64,000 bases of DNA from Streptomyces sp. Root1304 (GTDB lineage: Bacteria > Actinomycetota > Actinomycetes > Streptomycetales > Streptomycetaceae), in the NCBI RefSeq assembly GCF_001426405.1, contig NZ_LMEP01000022.1, positions 208,065-272,064 of the forward strand. The letters run 5' to 3'. Positions within the stretch are counted from its first letter, which is position 1. Every line of letters starts with the position of its first letter. The translations under genes were made by a program, and so were the position numbers. Positions 11,477 through 19,521 of this stretch are shown piece by piece. The notes beneath the pieces are model-generated. The model saw only the letters and a program-made list of their open reading frames with translations, did not search any database and was not told the DNA's origin.

Positions 11477-11621
11477 CCGGGCCGCCCGGCACCCGGGGAG
11501 GCGGGGGTCGCTCCCTCGGATGCCGTCGGCGGCGGGCCGTGATGTGCTGGCTTGTAGGGGCGGACGCCGCCGGCCGGGCGGCGGCGGGAGGCGCCGTCCC
11601 CTCTCACGAGGAGGATCCCTC

Positions 11622-11912
11622 ATGGCGATCTTCGTGCACGCCATCCTTCCGGGCATCACCACGGATCAGTACGACGCCCTCAACGCCAGGCTCCAGGAGA
11701 CGCCGGAGATCTTCGACGGCTGTGTGTCGCACACGTGCGTCACGACGGACGACGGTCTGGAGATCTTCGACGTCTGGGAGACGGAAGGGCAGATGGAGGC
11801 GTTCGCCGAGCGCTTGATGCCGCTCTCGGTGGAACTGGGCTGGCCCGCGGACATGGACAGGCCCGAGGTCCTGAAGGTGCACAACCACTGGGTTCCGGGG
11901 GCGGGCGGCTGA
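11622..11912 (+). CDS. Conserved hypothetical protein, ferredoxin-like barrel
   Basis: The 96-residue protein begins MAIFVHAILPGITTDQYDALN and contains EIFDGCVSHTCVTTDDGLEIFDVWETEGQ in its middle. The pattern of strand, helix, strand with IFDVWET resembles dimeric alpha-beta barrel proteins (antibiotic-biosynthesis monooxygenase or stress-responsive type), of which actinobacteria carry many uncharacterised small members. The two Cys at 35 and 39 are notable. GAGGAGG 7-8 bp before the ATG gives a strong ribosome site. It stands alone 145 bp after the dehydrogenase and converges with nos. No enzymatic function is claimed. Confidence 0.75.
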   Translation: MAIFVHAILPGITTDQYDALNARLQETPEIFDGCVSHTCVTTDDGLEIFDVWETEGQMEAFAERLMPLSVELGWPADMDRPEVLKVHNHWVPGAGG

Positions 11913-11987
11913 TCCCTCGCGGCCGGGTGGGGCCGACCGGTCGGCCCCGGTCACGTACGGGATCACGGAGCCTTCCCCGGACCGGGG

Positions 11988-13205
11988 TCACGTCCTCGCG
12001 AGGAAGGCCGGGCGGAGGTGCGGGTCCACCGGGTCGTAGTACCGGTGGAACACCGGGGTGGCGGACCCGGAGACCGGCGGGACGATCCAGCTCCAGTCGG
12101 CGGGCGTCTCGCGCCCGTGGCGGCTCTCCTTCTCGATGTGCCGGAGGAACCGCTGCGACTCGGTGTGGTGGTCGGCCATGGTCACCCCGGCCTCCTGGAA
12201 GGAGTGCAGCACCGCCACGTTGAGTTCCACCAGGGCGCGGTCCCGCCACAGGGTCCGCTCGGCCGAGCGGTCGAGTCCGAGCCGGTCGGCGACCAGCGGG
12301 AGGAGGTCGTACCGTTCGCCGTCGGCGAGGTTGCGGGCGCCTATCTCGGTGCCCATGTACCAGCCGTTGAAGGGCGCCGCCGCGTACCGTACGCCGCCGA
12401 TCTCCAGCGTCATGTCGCTGATCGCCGGCACCGCGTACCAGCGCAGTCCGAGTGCCGCGAACCAGGCGTGGTCGGGGTGGCTCAGCGGCACTTCGAGGAC
12501 GGAGTCGTCGGGCAGCTCGTACCACTCGGGCCGCGCTCCGGGCTGTTCCCGCACCATCAACGGCAGGACCTGGAAGGGTTCTTGGTCCCGCTTCCAGCCG
12601 AGGTCGACGGCGCGGGCGGTGAGCGGTCCGCCGCGCGGGTCGCCGCTCCAGCTCCCGTCCGGCGTACGGTGTCCGGCGTAGCGCACCAGCTGGTCGTTGA
12701 CGATCCGGGGGCCCGCGCGGCCCGGCCGGTCGGGTGCGAAGACCGAGATCACCGGTCTGATCCGGCCGCCGTTGCCGGCCTGCCGCAGGTGCTCGAAGCA
12801 GTGGGCGGCGATGTCGTCGGCGGCGGTGACGTGCCGCAGGTCGCGCACCACGAGACTGCGCCAGTAGAGCCGGCCGATGCAGCGGGCGGAGTTGCGCCAG
12901 GCGACCCGCGCGCCGAACGCCAGCTCCTCGGCGGTGTGTTCGTAGGTGCCGGTACGGCCGATCTCGGCCAGCACCGCGCGCACCCGCGCGGCGGCGTCCC
13001 CCGCGGCGGGCTGCTCGTGGTGGAACTGACGGATGAATCGTTCCGCCTCCGCCCGGTCCACGGGACAGGACGCGGGGACGGCGCGGTCCCCTGGGGCGGA
13101 CGCGAGGTCCCCGTGGGCGTAGGGGCAGGTCCCGGTGGCACCGGTGACGGACTTCCGGCGGCTGCGGCTTCGACTGAAGATCAATGTGTTCCCTCCCGAC
13201 GCCAT
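11988..13205 (-). CDS. nos: Nitric oxide synthase oxygenase (bacterial NOS)
   Basis: The protein is a stand-alone NOS oxygenase domain, 405 residues, with no reductase fused. It oxidises L-arginine to citrulline and NO with borrowed reductase and tetrahydrobiopterin-type cofactor. The haem-thiolate motif WRNSARCIGRLYW places the proximal ligand at Cys109. The substrate-guanidinium glutamate is Glu287 in GWYMGTEIGARN. Further family blocks are DLGWKRDQEPFQVLPL and FQEAGVTMADHHTESQRF. Bacterial NO is used for stress defence, signalling or nitration in natural-product pathways (TxtD); nothing adjacent indicates nitration. The annotated ATG is at 13205, but GGAGGG lies 6 bp before an in-frame TTG at 13184, a strong alternative start that removes 7 residues. 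Confidence 0.97.
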   Translation of the reverse strand: MASGGNTLIFSRSRSRRKSVTGATGTCPYAHGDLASAPGDRAVPASCPVDRAEAERFIRQFHHEQPAAGDAAARVRAVLAEIGRTGTYEHTAEELAFGARVAWRNSARCIGRLYWRSLVVRDLRHVTAADDIAAHCFEHLRQAGNGGRIRPVISVFAPDRPGRAGPRIVNDQLVRYAGHRTPDGSWSGDPRGGPLTARAVDLGWKRDQEPFQVLPLMVREQPGARPEWYELPDDSVLEVPLSHPDHAWFAALGLRWYAVPAISDMTLEIGGVRYAAAPFNGWYMGTEIGARNLADGERYDLLPLVADRLGLDRSAERTLWRDRALVELNVAVLHSFQEAGVTMADHHTESQRFLRHIEKESRHGRETPADWSWIVPPVSGSATPVFHRYYDPVDPHLRPAFLART

Positions 13206-13312
13206 GACTACCTTATGAACACGGGCGGGCGCGGAGAGTACGTGAATATCCTGCTGGGGAGACGGCCCCGCTGGTACGCTGCCCGCCGCCTCGCGGCCCC
13301 TGGGGCCTGACG

Positions 13313-14311
13313 TCAGCCGAGGCGCGCCGTGCTGTCGCGGGCGATGAGGCGGGGCAGCAGCAGACGGCGCTCCGGCGCGGTGGGCGGGGCACCCTCGATC
13401 GCCTTCAGGAGCAGTTCGATGGCCTCGCGGGTCATCTCGCGGGTGGGCAGGGCGACGCTGGTGAGGGTGGGGCGGGCGAGCAGCCCCTCCGGGGTGTCGT
13501 CGTGGGCCACGACGGACAGGTCGTGCGGGATCGAACGCCCGGCGTCGCGCGCCGCCTGGAGCGCGCCGACCGCGAGCACGTCATGGGTGGCGAACAGCGC
13601 CGTGGCCGTCGGATGGGCGGCGAGGGCCGCCCCGGCGGCGGCGACACCGCCCTTGAACGACGGCTCGGGCGCCAGGTGCACCGCGCCCTCCGGGACGTGC
13701 AGTCCGTCCTCGGCGAACGCGCGGCGGAAGCCGTCCACGCGCCGGGTGTGGGCGGGGCTGGCGAGCACGGCCACGTTCTCGTGGCCCAGGGAGCGCAGAT
13801 GGCGTCCGGCGAGGTGGCCGCCGTGCTCGTAGTCGATGGTGACGACGGGGAACCCGGCCGGGGCCCGTGTCTCCCAGGCGCACAGGACCACCGGGAAGCG
13901 GGCCCGGGACAGCAGCGGCAGATGGTCGGTCAGGCCCTGGTCGCCCGCGATGAGGAGGGCGTCGACGGACCGGCTGGTGAGACCCGCGAGGTGCCCCCGG
14001 GCGCGCTCGCCGTCCCGGCGCGTGGTGCACAGGAGGAGGTGGTAGCCGTGCGCGTCGAGGGCGTCCTCGGCCTCCTCCACGACCTCCGCGTAGAAGGCGG
14101 TGGACACGGTGGGCACGAAGAGGCCGACCGTGCGGGTGCTTCCGGTGGCGAGCGAGCGGGCCACCAGATTGGGGACGTAACCGAGTTCGGCTATCGCGGC
14201 GCGGACCCGGGCCTCGGTGCCGGGGCGTACGGCGACGCGGCCGGAGAGCACGTTGGAGACCGTCTGCTTGGTGACGCCGGCGCGCTCCGCCACGTCCTGC
14301 ATCGTCACCAT
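13313..14311 (-). CDS. LacI-family transcriptional regulator
   Basis: The 332-residue repressor starts MVTMQDVAERAGVTKQTVSN, the canonical LacI helix-turn-helix, followed by a hinge helix (PNLVARSLATGSTRTVG). The periplasmic-binding-like effector domain contains FPVVTIDYEHGGHLAG, TALFATHDVLAVGALQ and HDLSVVAHDDTPEGLL. It probably binds a sugar or glycoside. It is divergent from the secreted lectin-type protein, the likely target. The frame stays open upstream, but residues there are non-family and low-complexity, so the start is the ATG at 14311. Two ACCGGT-centred palindromes in the spacer (14324-14333 and 14458-14471) are candidate operators. Confidence 0.94.
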   Translation of the reverse strand: MVTMQDVAERAGVTKQTVSNVLSGRVAVRPGTEARVRAAIAELGYVPNLVARSLATGSTRTVGLFVPTVSTAFYAEVVEEAEDALDAHGYHLLLCTTRRDGERARGHLAGLTSRSVDALLIAGDQGLTDHLPLLSRARFPVVLCAWETRAPAGFPVVTIDYEHGGHLAGRHLRSLGHENVAVLASPAHTRRVDGFRRAFAEDGLHVPEGAVHLAPEPSFKGGVAAAGAALAAHPTATALFATHDVLAVGALQAARDAGRSIPHDLSVVAHDDTPEGLLARPTLTSVALPTREMTREAIELLLKAIEGAPPTAPERRLLLPRLIARDSTARLG

Positions 14312-14323
14312 GACTACCTCGAT

Positions 14324-14333
14324 CGACCGGTCG
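14324..14333. promoter_or_regulatory. Candidate LacI autoregulatory operator
   Basis: CGACCGGTCG is a perfect 10-bp palindrome 13 bp before the lacI start, with the central CG typical of LacI-family sites. It shares the ACCGGT core with the site at 14458-14471. Confidence 0.4.
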
Positions 14334-14457
14334 GACGGCGGGTGCAACGTATCGCGGGGGAATGCCGTGGTCAACGCCCCGGAGCAGGGGCCGGCGGGAC
14401 GCGGGGAGCGGGCAACTCCCTTGCGGGGCGCGGAAGTTTTTCGGTCCGCGACTCTTG

Positions 14458-14471
14458 TTTTACCGGTCAAA
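14458..14471. promoter_or_regulatory. Candidate LacI operator
   Basis: TTTTACCGGTCAAA is a 14-bp palindrome with 12 of 14 positions symmetric and a central CG step, the classic LacI-family operator form. It sits in the AT-richest part of the divergent spacer. Binding is inferred. Confidence 0.5.
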
Positions 14472-14546
14472 TGAGCCGTACGGTCGCGCCGCGGCCGGGC
14501 CGTGACCGGACACCGCGGCGGCCGGACCCCGGACGCCGCACCCAGC

Positions 14547-14660
14547 GATCCCGTACGACCCCGCTCCCGCACGACCCGCACCACCGTGCACCCGCACGAC
14601 CGCGATCCCGTACCACCGTTATCCCGTACCACCGCGATCCCGCACGACCGCCGTCCCGAA
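14547..14660. repeat. Degenerate 16-bp tandem array
   Basis: Consecutive units approximate GATCCCGYACSACCGC, with about seven recognisable copies, some truncated or with a few substitutions. It lies between the putative operators and the lectin start. Confidence 0.7.
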
Positions 14661-14717
14661 GGGCGCCGGACCGTTCATGGAGCCGCCCCACCCGGCTCCT
14701 CCGATCAGGGGACACTC

Positions 14718-17228
14718 GTGACCACTCCTCGCAGCAGACTGGCCGGAGCGCTCGCCGCCGCCGTGCTGGTCTTCACCGGCGGCGGCGCGCTGACGGCGCC
14801 CACGGCGGCGGCGGCACCGACCGCCCCCACCGCTCCCGCCGCGTCTTCCGCCGCCTCCTACACCGTCGCCGTCGGGGCCAAGGGCTCCTGGACCCACCCG
14901 GACGACACCCCCGCCGGCCCGTACATCGACAAGGACGGCACCTTCTACTTCCAGCAGGCCCACGCGCTCTACGGCGCGAACGACCCGCGCAGGTGGACGT
15001 TCTTCACCGGCACGAACCTCGACACCGCGACCCGGTCGGGCGCGCTCAGCGACGCGGTGAACCCGGCGAACTCCGACGACCGCAACAACGACACGACCTG
15101 GCGCTGCAACAACAGCCCGACCGGGGTCGAGGCGACGGCCGCCCCGGCGGGCTCGGGCTACGCCCACCGCAACTACTGCGACCTGGCGGGCGTCTGGGTC
15201 GACCCGGACACCGGCGACTGGTACGGGCTCGTGCACAACGAGTTCACCCCGCAGCCCTTCGGCGACGGCGTCCACTACGACGGCATCGACTACGCCGTCT
15301 CCAAGGACCAGGGGCGGACGTGGAGCATCAAGGACCACGTCATCACCTCGCGCTACGGCACGAAGCGCGGCGACACCGCCGCCTTCCCGCAGCAGACGTA
15401 CCACTACGGCACCGGTGACCAGCGGCTCTTCGTCGACACGGCGTCCGGGTACTTCTACGCCTTCTACGGCTCCCGGATCGTGAACAAGGGCGGCGGCTGG
15501 GCCGCGTTCTACGGGCATGTGGCCCGCGCCCCGATCGCCTCGAAGATGGCACCGGGCTCCTGGCAGAAGTGGTACGGCGGGGCCTGGTCCGAACCCGGCG
15601 TCGGCGGCCGCGAGAGCACCATGGTGCCCGTCGGCTCCGGCAGCACGACGGGGTACACCCCGGTCTCGAAGGAGTACGACCCCGCCAACGCGGGCAGCGT
15701 GAGCCAGCAGGTGGCCGCCGGGCTGATGCCGGCGACCTCGCCGCTGTTCGTCATGGACATCACGTACAACGCCCATCTGGGGCTGTACATCGGCCAGCCC
15801 CAGGCCGTCGACCAGAGCGGCAACGCGTCCCAGGAGATCTACGCCACCGCCGACCTGACCACCCAGAAGTGGTTCCGCCTCGGCGACACCGGGAGCTACC
15901 GGAACGCCTCCTGGTACCGCTGGTTCCTCGACAGCGGCAACAGGACGAGCTCCTCGATCGTCGGCAGGGACTTCCGCTCGTACTGCTCCTTCGGCTGCTC
16001 CGGCGGAGCCAGTGGCGAGTACGTGAACCTGACGGTCGACACGACCGCGCCGGCCGCCCCGGTCGACACCTCGAAGGCGTACCGCATCGCCACCGCGGGC
16101 GGCCGCGTCCTCGCCCAGGTCGCCGACACCTCGGCCACGACCTCGCTCGCCGCCGCCACCGGCTCCGGCGCGGAGTCCTGGGCCTTCGCCTCGAACGGCG
16201 ACGGCTCCTACCGCATCGCGAACTCCGCGACCGGCGGCCTCCTCGGCGTCGGCGCCACCTCCGCCGCCACCCGCGCCTGGGGCACCCGGCCCACCGTCAC
16301 CCCGGCCGGGGCCGGTGGACCCACGGTCGGCCAGCAGTGGTTCGTGCTCCGCGCTACCTCGCCCGCCGACGGTTCCGCGACCGGCACGTACAAGATCGTC
16401 AACCGGTACAGCGGGCTCGTCATCGGCCTCTCCGCCGACTCCGGCCGCCCGGCCGAGACCACTCCCGCCCGCAGCTGGACCAACACCACCGGCAGCGCCG
16501 TCGGCGGCGCCCGCACGGCCGCCGAGCAGACCCTGAGCCTGGTCCCGACCGCGCAGGCGCCCGAGACGGTGACGGTCCTCGGTCCGGGCCCGCAGTCCAC
16601 CGTCCCGAACACGTCCGTCTCCCTGAGGATCGAGGCCACCGACTCGCTCGGCAAGGCCCTGACGTTCACGGCGACCGGGCTTCCCGCCGGGCTGACGATC
16701 AGCTCCGCCGGCCTGATCACCGGTACGCCGACCACCGCGGGCAGCTCGACCGTGACGGTCACCGCCGGCTCGGGCACCGCGACCGGCACGGCCACCTTCA
16801 CCTGGTCGGTCACGGCCGCCCTCGACGGGTTCCACACCCTCACCACCGGCGGCAGGGCGCTCGACAACCCCAACCACAGCACCACGGCGGGCACCCAGCT
16901 GATCACCTGGACGGCGAACGGCGGCGCCAACCAGAAGTGGCTGTTCACCCGTCAGGCCGACGGTGGTTACGTCCTCAGGAACAGCGAGTCGGGGCTGTGC
17001 GCCGACGTCGAAGGCGGCTCCGCGTCCGTCGGCGCGAAGATCATCCAGTGGACGTGCACCACCGGCGCGAACCAGCGCTGGACGATCACCCGGCAGGCGA
17101 ACGGCACCCACACCGTCGCCTCCGCGGCGAGCGGTCTGCTCCTGACGGCCGCCTCCGCGACGAACGGCGCGCCGGTCACCCAGCAGCCGGACAACGGCGG
17201 CGCCCTCCAGCAGTGGACGATCGGCTGA
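14718..17228 (+). CDS. Secreted protein with ricin-type lectin domain
   Basis: The 836-residue protein has a Sec signal (MTTPRSRLAGALAAAVLVF, cleavage near the AAAAPTA run at about residue 35). Residues 45-440 form a domain I cannot assign. It has many aromatic repeats (DLAGVWVDPDTGDWYGLVH, YHYGTGDQRLFVDTASGYFY) that suggest a beta-propeller hydrolase-like fold. At about 450-600 there is a trefoil-like segment, at about 615-700 an Ig-like repeat (LPAGLTISSAGLITGTPTTAG), and at 704-836 a ricin beta-trefoil with the QxW motifs NQKW, NQRW and LQQW. It probably binds or degrades extracellular polysaccharide. The GTG start follows GGGGA weakly. Control by the divergent LacI regulator is inferred. 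Confidence 0.87.
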   Translation: MTTPRSRLAGALAAAVLVFTGGGALTAPTAAAAPTAPTAPAASSAASYTVAVGAKGSWTHPDDTPAGPYIDKDGTFYFQQAHALYGANDPRRWTFFTGTNLDTATRSGALSDAVNPANSDDRNNDTTWRCNNSPTGVEATAAPAGSGYAHRNYCDLAGVWVDPDTGDWYGLVHNEFTPQPFGDGVHYDGIDYAVSKDQGRTWSIKDHVITSRYGTKRGDTAAFPQQTYHYGTGDQRLFVDTASGYFYAFYGSRIVNKGGGWAAFYGHVARAPIASKMAPGSWQKWYGGAWSEPGVGGRESTMVPVGSGSTTGYTPVSKEYDPANAGSVSQQVAAGLMPATSPLFVMDITYNAHLGLYIGQPQAVDQSGNASQEIYATADLTTQKWFRLGDTGSYRNASWYRWFLDSGNRTSSSIVGRDFRSYCSFGCSGGASGEYVNLTVDTTAPAAPVDTSKAYRIATAGGRVLAQVADTSATTSLAAATGSGAESWAFASNGDGSYRIANSATGGLLGVGATSAATRAWGTRPTVTPAGAGGPTVGQQWFVLRATSPADGSATGTYKIVNRYSGLVIGLSADSGRPAETTPARSWTNTTGSAVGGARTAAEQTLSLVPTAQAPETVTVLGPGPQSTVPNTSVSLRIEATDSLGKALTFTATGLPAGLTISSAGLITGTPTTAGSSTVTVTAGSGTATGTATFTWSVTAALDGFHTLTTGGRALDNPNHSTTAGTQLITWTANGGANQKWLFTRQADGGYVLRNSESGLCADVEGGSASVGAKIIQWTCTTGANQRWTITRQANGTHTVASAASGLLLTAASATNGAPVTQQPDNGGALQQWTIG

Positions 17229-17270
17229 GCACGACCACGAGGTACGGCCGAGCGCGACCACGGCGCACGG

Positions 17271-17340
17271 CGGTCGGCAGTCGGCGGTCGACGGTCGGCG
17301 GTCGGCGGTCGGCGGTCGGCGGTCGGCGGTCGGCGGTCGG
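17271..17340. repeat. CGGTCGG x10 heptanucleotide array
   Basis: Ten adjoining 7-bp units fill exactly 70 bp. Eight are perfect CGGTCGG and two differ by one base (units 2 and 3). It occupies the convergent spacer between the lectin gene (stop 17228) and the VOC gene (stop 17348). It is a slippage-prone microsatellite outside coding sequence. Confidence 0.97.
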
Positions 17341-17347
17341 ACGGATG

Positions 17348-18145
17348 TCAGCCGGCGGGCGGGGTGAGGACGACGAAGTCGGCGTTCGAGGGGTCGAGGC
17401 AGACGGCGAGTCGGCCCACGCCCTCCGCGTCCGCCGGGCCCATCTGGACGTTGCCGCCGTTCGCCGTGACCCTGGCCACCGCTTCGTCGCAGTCGGCGAC
17501 GGCGAAGACGGGGTGCCAGTAGGGACGGCCGTGCGCGAGGGCGAGATCGGCCTCGGACAGCTGCATGAGGCCGCCGTGCATCCGCTCCTCGGGGAGTCCG
17601 GCGGGGGTGATCAGGGTGTACGTCCCCCCGCCGCCCGGCAGTTCCATGTCGCTGAACCGCCAGCCGAAGACACTGCCGTAGAACGTCTTCGCGGCGGCGG
17701 CGTCCGTCGTGTACAGCTCGGTCCAGGACAGGGAGCCCGGCGCGTCCACGAGGTCGACGCCCTTGTTCGTGCCGGGCTGCCAGACGGCGAACTGTCCGCC
17801 GAGCGGGTCGCTGTACTGGGCCATCCGGCCCCACTCGTCGAGGTCCGTCGGGGCGACCCGGACCGTGCCGCCCGCCTCCTCCACCGCCCGGGTGGTGGCG
17901 TCCGCGTCGGCGACGCTGTAGTAGATCATCCAGGCGGACCGGGCGCCCTCCTCGGTGAGCCTGCCGAGCCCGCCGACGATCTTCCCGTCCTTCCGGAACA
18001 TCCCCCCTTCCATGTCCTCGCCGTCCCCCATGGACTCGTACTCCCAGCCGAGCACGGCGCCGTAGAAGGCCGCGGCGGCCGGGACGTCGGGGGCGCCGAG
18101 GTCGAGCCAGCAGGGGGAGCCGGGTACGAAGTCGGTAGTGATCAT
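17348..18145 (-). CDS. VOC-family protein, two glyoxalase domains
   Basis: The 265-residue protein has two tandem vicinal-oxygen-chelate halves. The first is GSPCWLDLGAPDVPAAAAFYGAVLGWE, about residues 8-125. The second is SLSWTELYTTDAAAAKTFYGSVFGW, about residues 138-262, and both have the beta-alpha-beta-beta-beta plan. Family members include glyoxalases, dioxygenases and antibiotic-binding resistance proteins. Streptomyces has many copies annotated only as VOC or hydroxylase. Metal ligands are not clearly conserved, so catalysis is uncertain. The ATG at 18145 is preceded by a weak purine tract. It is an isolated gene. Confidence 0.9.
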   Translation of the reverse strand: MITTDFVPGSPCWLDLGAPDVPAAAAFYGAVLGWEYESMGDGEDMEGGMFRKDGKIVGGLGRLTEEGARSAWMIYYSVADADATTRAVEEAGGTVRVAPTDLDEWGRMAQYSDPLGGQFAVWQPGTNKGVDLVDAPGSLSWTELYTTDAAAAKTFYGSVFGWRFSDMELPGGGGTYTLITPAGLPEERMHGGLMQLSEADLALAHGRPYWHPVFAVADCDEAVARVTANGGNVQMGPADAEGVGRLAVCLDPSNADFVVLTPPAG

Positions 18146-18403
18146 GGTGCTGCCTTTCGCGTCTCCGGGGGTGGGCCCTCAGCCTGGCACCGGACGCGGA
18201 GACCCGCCCGTCGGCCGCCGCGCACACCGATGGTCGTCGGCCGGATCGGCTCGGCGCTGGACGAGGCGGCGGACGGCCGGGGCTGACCCGGGCGGCCCGG
18301 ACGGCGGCGAATGCGCCGGTCGCGCGCCCCGTTTCTCTTACGGATCCGTGACATGCGGAACGGCGGGCGGGGATGCGCGGACCGGGCGGCATAGCGTCGG
18401 AGG

Positions 18404-19432
18404 ATGCGTGTACTTGTGACTGGAGGCGCGGGCTTCATCGGCTCGCACATCGTCGCCGCACTGGCCTCCCGCGGACACGAACCGGTGGTCTTCGACCTGG
18501 CACGGGACGGGCGGGACGTCCGTGATCCCGAGGCCGTGCGGGAGGCCCTGCGCGGGATCGACGCCGTGTGCCACCAGGCCGCCAAGGTCGGCCTCGGCAA
18601 GGACTTCGGCGACGCCCCCGCCTATGTGTCGGCCAACGAGCTCGGCACCGCCGTCCTGCTGGCCGCGATGACGGCCGCGGGCGTCCGGCGTCTCGTGCTC
18701 GCCGGCTCGATGGTCGTCTACGGCGAGGGGCGCTACGCGTGCCCCGCGCACGGTGCGGTCCGGCCCGGCCCGCGCGCCGAGCAGGACCTCGCCGCCGGAC
18801 GGTTCGAGCCGCGCTGCCCGGACTGCGGCGCCGCCCTCTCCCCCGGCCTGGTCGCGGAGGACGCCCCGCTGGACCCCCGGAACGTGTACGCCACCACCAA
18901 GGTCGCCCAGGAACACCTCGCGTCCTCGTGGTCCCGGGCCACCGGCGGGCGCGTGGTCTCGCTGCGCTACCACAACGTCTACGGGCCGGGGATGCCCCGC
19001 GACACCCCGTACGCCGGAGTCGCCGCCCTCTTCCGTTCCTCGCTCGCGCGCGGCGAGGCCCCCCGCGTCTTCGAGGACGGCGGGCAGCGCCGCGACTTCG
19101 TCCACGTCCGGGACGTGGCCGGGGCGAACGCGGTCGCGCTGGACGCCCTGCCGGAGGCGCCGGGCTTCGCCGCGTACAACGTCGGCAGCGGCGACCCCCG
19201 GACCGTCGGCGACATGGCGAGCGCGCTGGCCGCCGCGTACGGCGGCCCGGAGCCGGTCGTCACGGGCGAGTACCGGCTCGGCGACGTCCGGCACATCACC
19301 GCCGACTCGGCACGGCTGCGCCGGGAGCTGGGGTGGCGCCCGGAGGTCACCTTCGCCGACGGGATGGCCGAACTCGCCGGCGGTACGACCGAAGGGGCCC
19401 TTTCGCCCGCCGCGCCGGCCGGGCGTCCGTAA
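18404..19432 (+). CDS. NAD-dependent sugar-nucleotide epimerase with Cys insertion
   Basis: The extended SDR has 342 residues. The NAD motif is TGGAGFIGSH (6-15), with Ser102 in LAGSMVVYGEG and the catalytic Tyr162-xxx-Lys166 (YATTK). Between Ser102 and Tyr162 is an insertion with Cys113, His116, Cys138 and Cys141 (CPAH and CPDCG), which looks like a zinc ribbon. As I recall, such an insertion occurs in the WbiB / dTDP-L-rhamnose 4-epimerase branch, so that is the best specific guess. DFVHVRDVAGAN and the C-terminal LGWRPEVTFADGM are standard. GGAGG abuts the ATG. Together with the nearby glycosyltransferase operon it suggests surface-glycan synthesis. Confidence 0.88.
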   Translation: MRVLVTGGAGFIGSHIVAALASRGHEPVVFDLARDGRDVRDPEAVREALRGIDAVCHQAAKVGLGKDFGDAPAYVSANELGTAVLLAAMTAAGVRRLVLAGSMVVYGEGRYACPAHGAVRPGPRAEQDLAAGRFEPRCPDCGAALSPGLVAEDAPLDPRNVYATTKVAQEHLASSWSRATGGRVVSLRYHNVYGPGMPRDTPYAGVAALFRSSLARGEAPRVFEDGGQRRDFVHVRDVAGANAVALDALPEAPGFAAYNVGSGDPRTVGDMASALAAAYGGPEPVVTGEYRLGDVRHITADSARLRRELGWRPEVTFADGMAELAGGTTEGALSPAAPAGRP

Positions 19433-19461
19433 GGCCCAACACCGCGCCGGCCGGGCGTCCG
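19410..19461. repeat. 20-bp direct repeat at epimerase 3' end
   Basis: CCGCGCCGGCCGGGCGTCCG occurs at 19410-19429, inside the last codons, and again at 19442-19461 beyond the stop, with a 32-bp period. It looks like a local duplication of the gene end. Confidence 0.9.
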
Positions 19462-19483
19462 CAGGTCCCCTCAGGGCCCAAGC

Positions 19484-19521
19484 GTGACCGGAGGGCGCGG
19501 CGCACCGCGCCCTCCGGTCAC
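19484..19521. terminator. 17-bp perfect hairpin, bidirectional terminator
   Basis: GTGACCGGAGGGCGCGG (19484-19500) pairs perfectly with its complement at 19505-19521 across a CGCA loop. It lies between the convergent epimerase and sensor kinase genes and overlaps the kinase stop by four bases. There is no T tract, as is common in Streptomyces. Confidence 0.85.

Larger units (their letters stand above)
14312..14717. other. Divergent spacer, lacI / lectin gene
   Basis: These 406 bp have no convincing gene. They hold two ACCGGT-centred palindromes (candidate LacI sites) and a degenerate 16-bp tandem array at 14547-14660. A short AT-richer island around 14436-14472 is the most promoter-like part. 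Open frames here are antisense or low-complexity by-products. Confidence 0.7.

Noticed and set aside
14547..14660. CRISPR-like array
   Set aside because: Units are 16 bp, tandem and without spacers.
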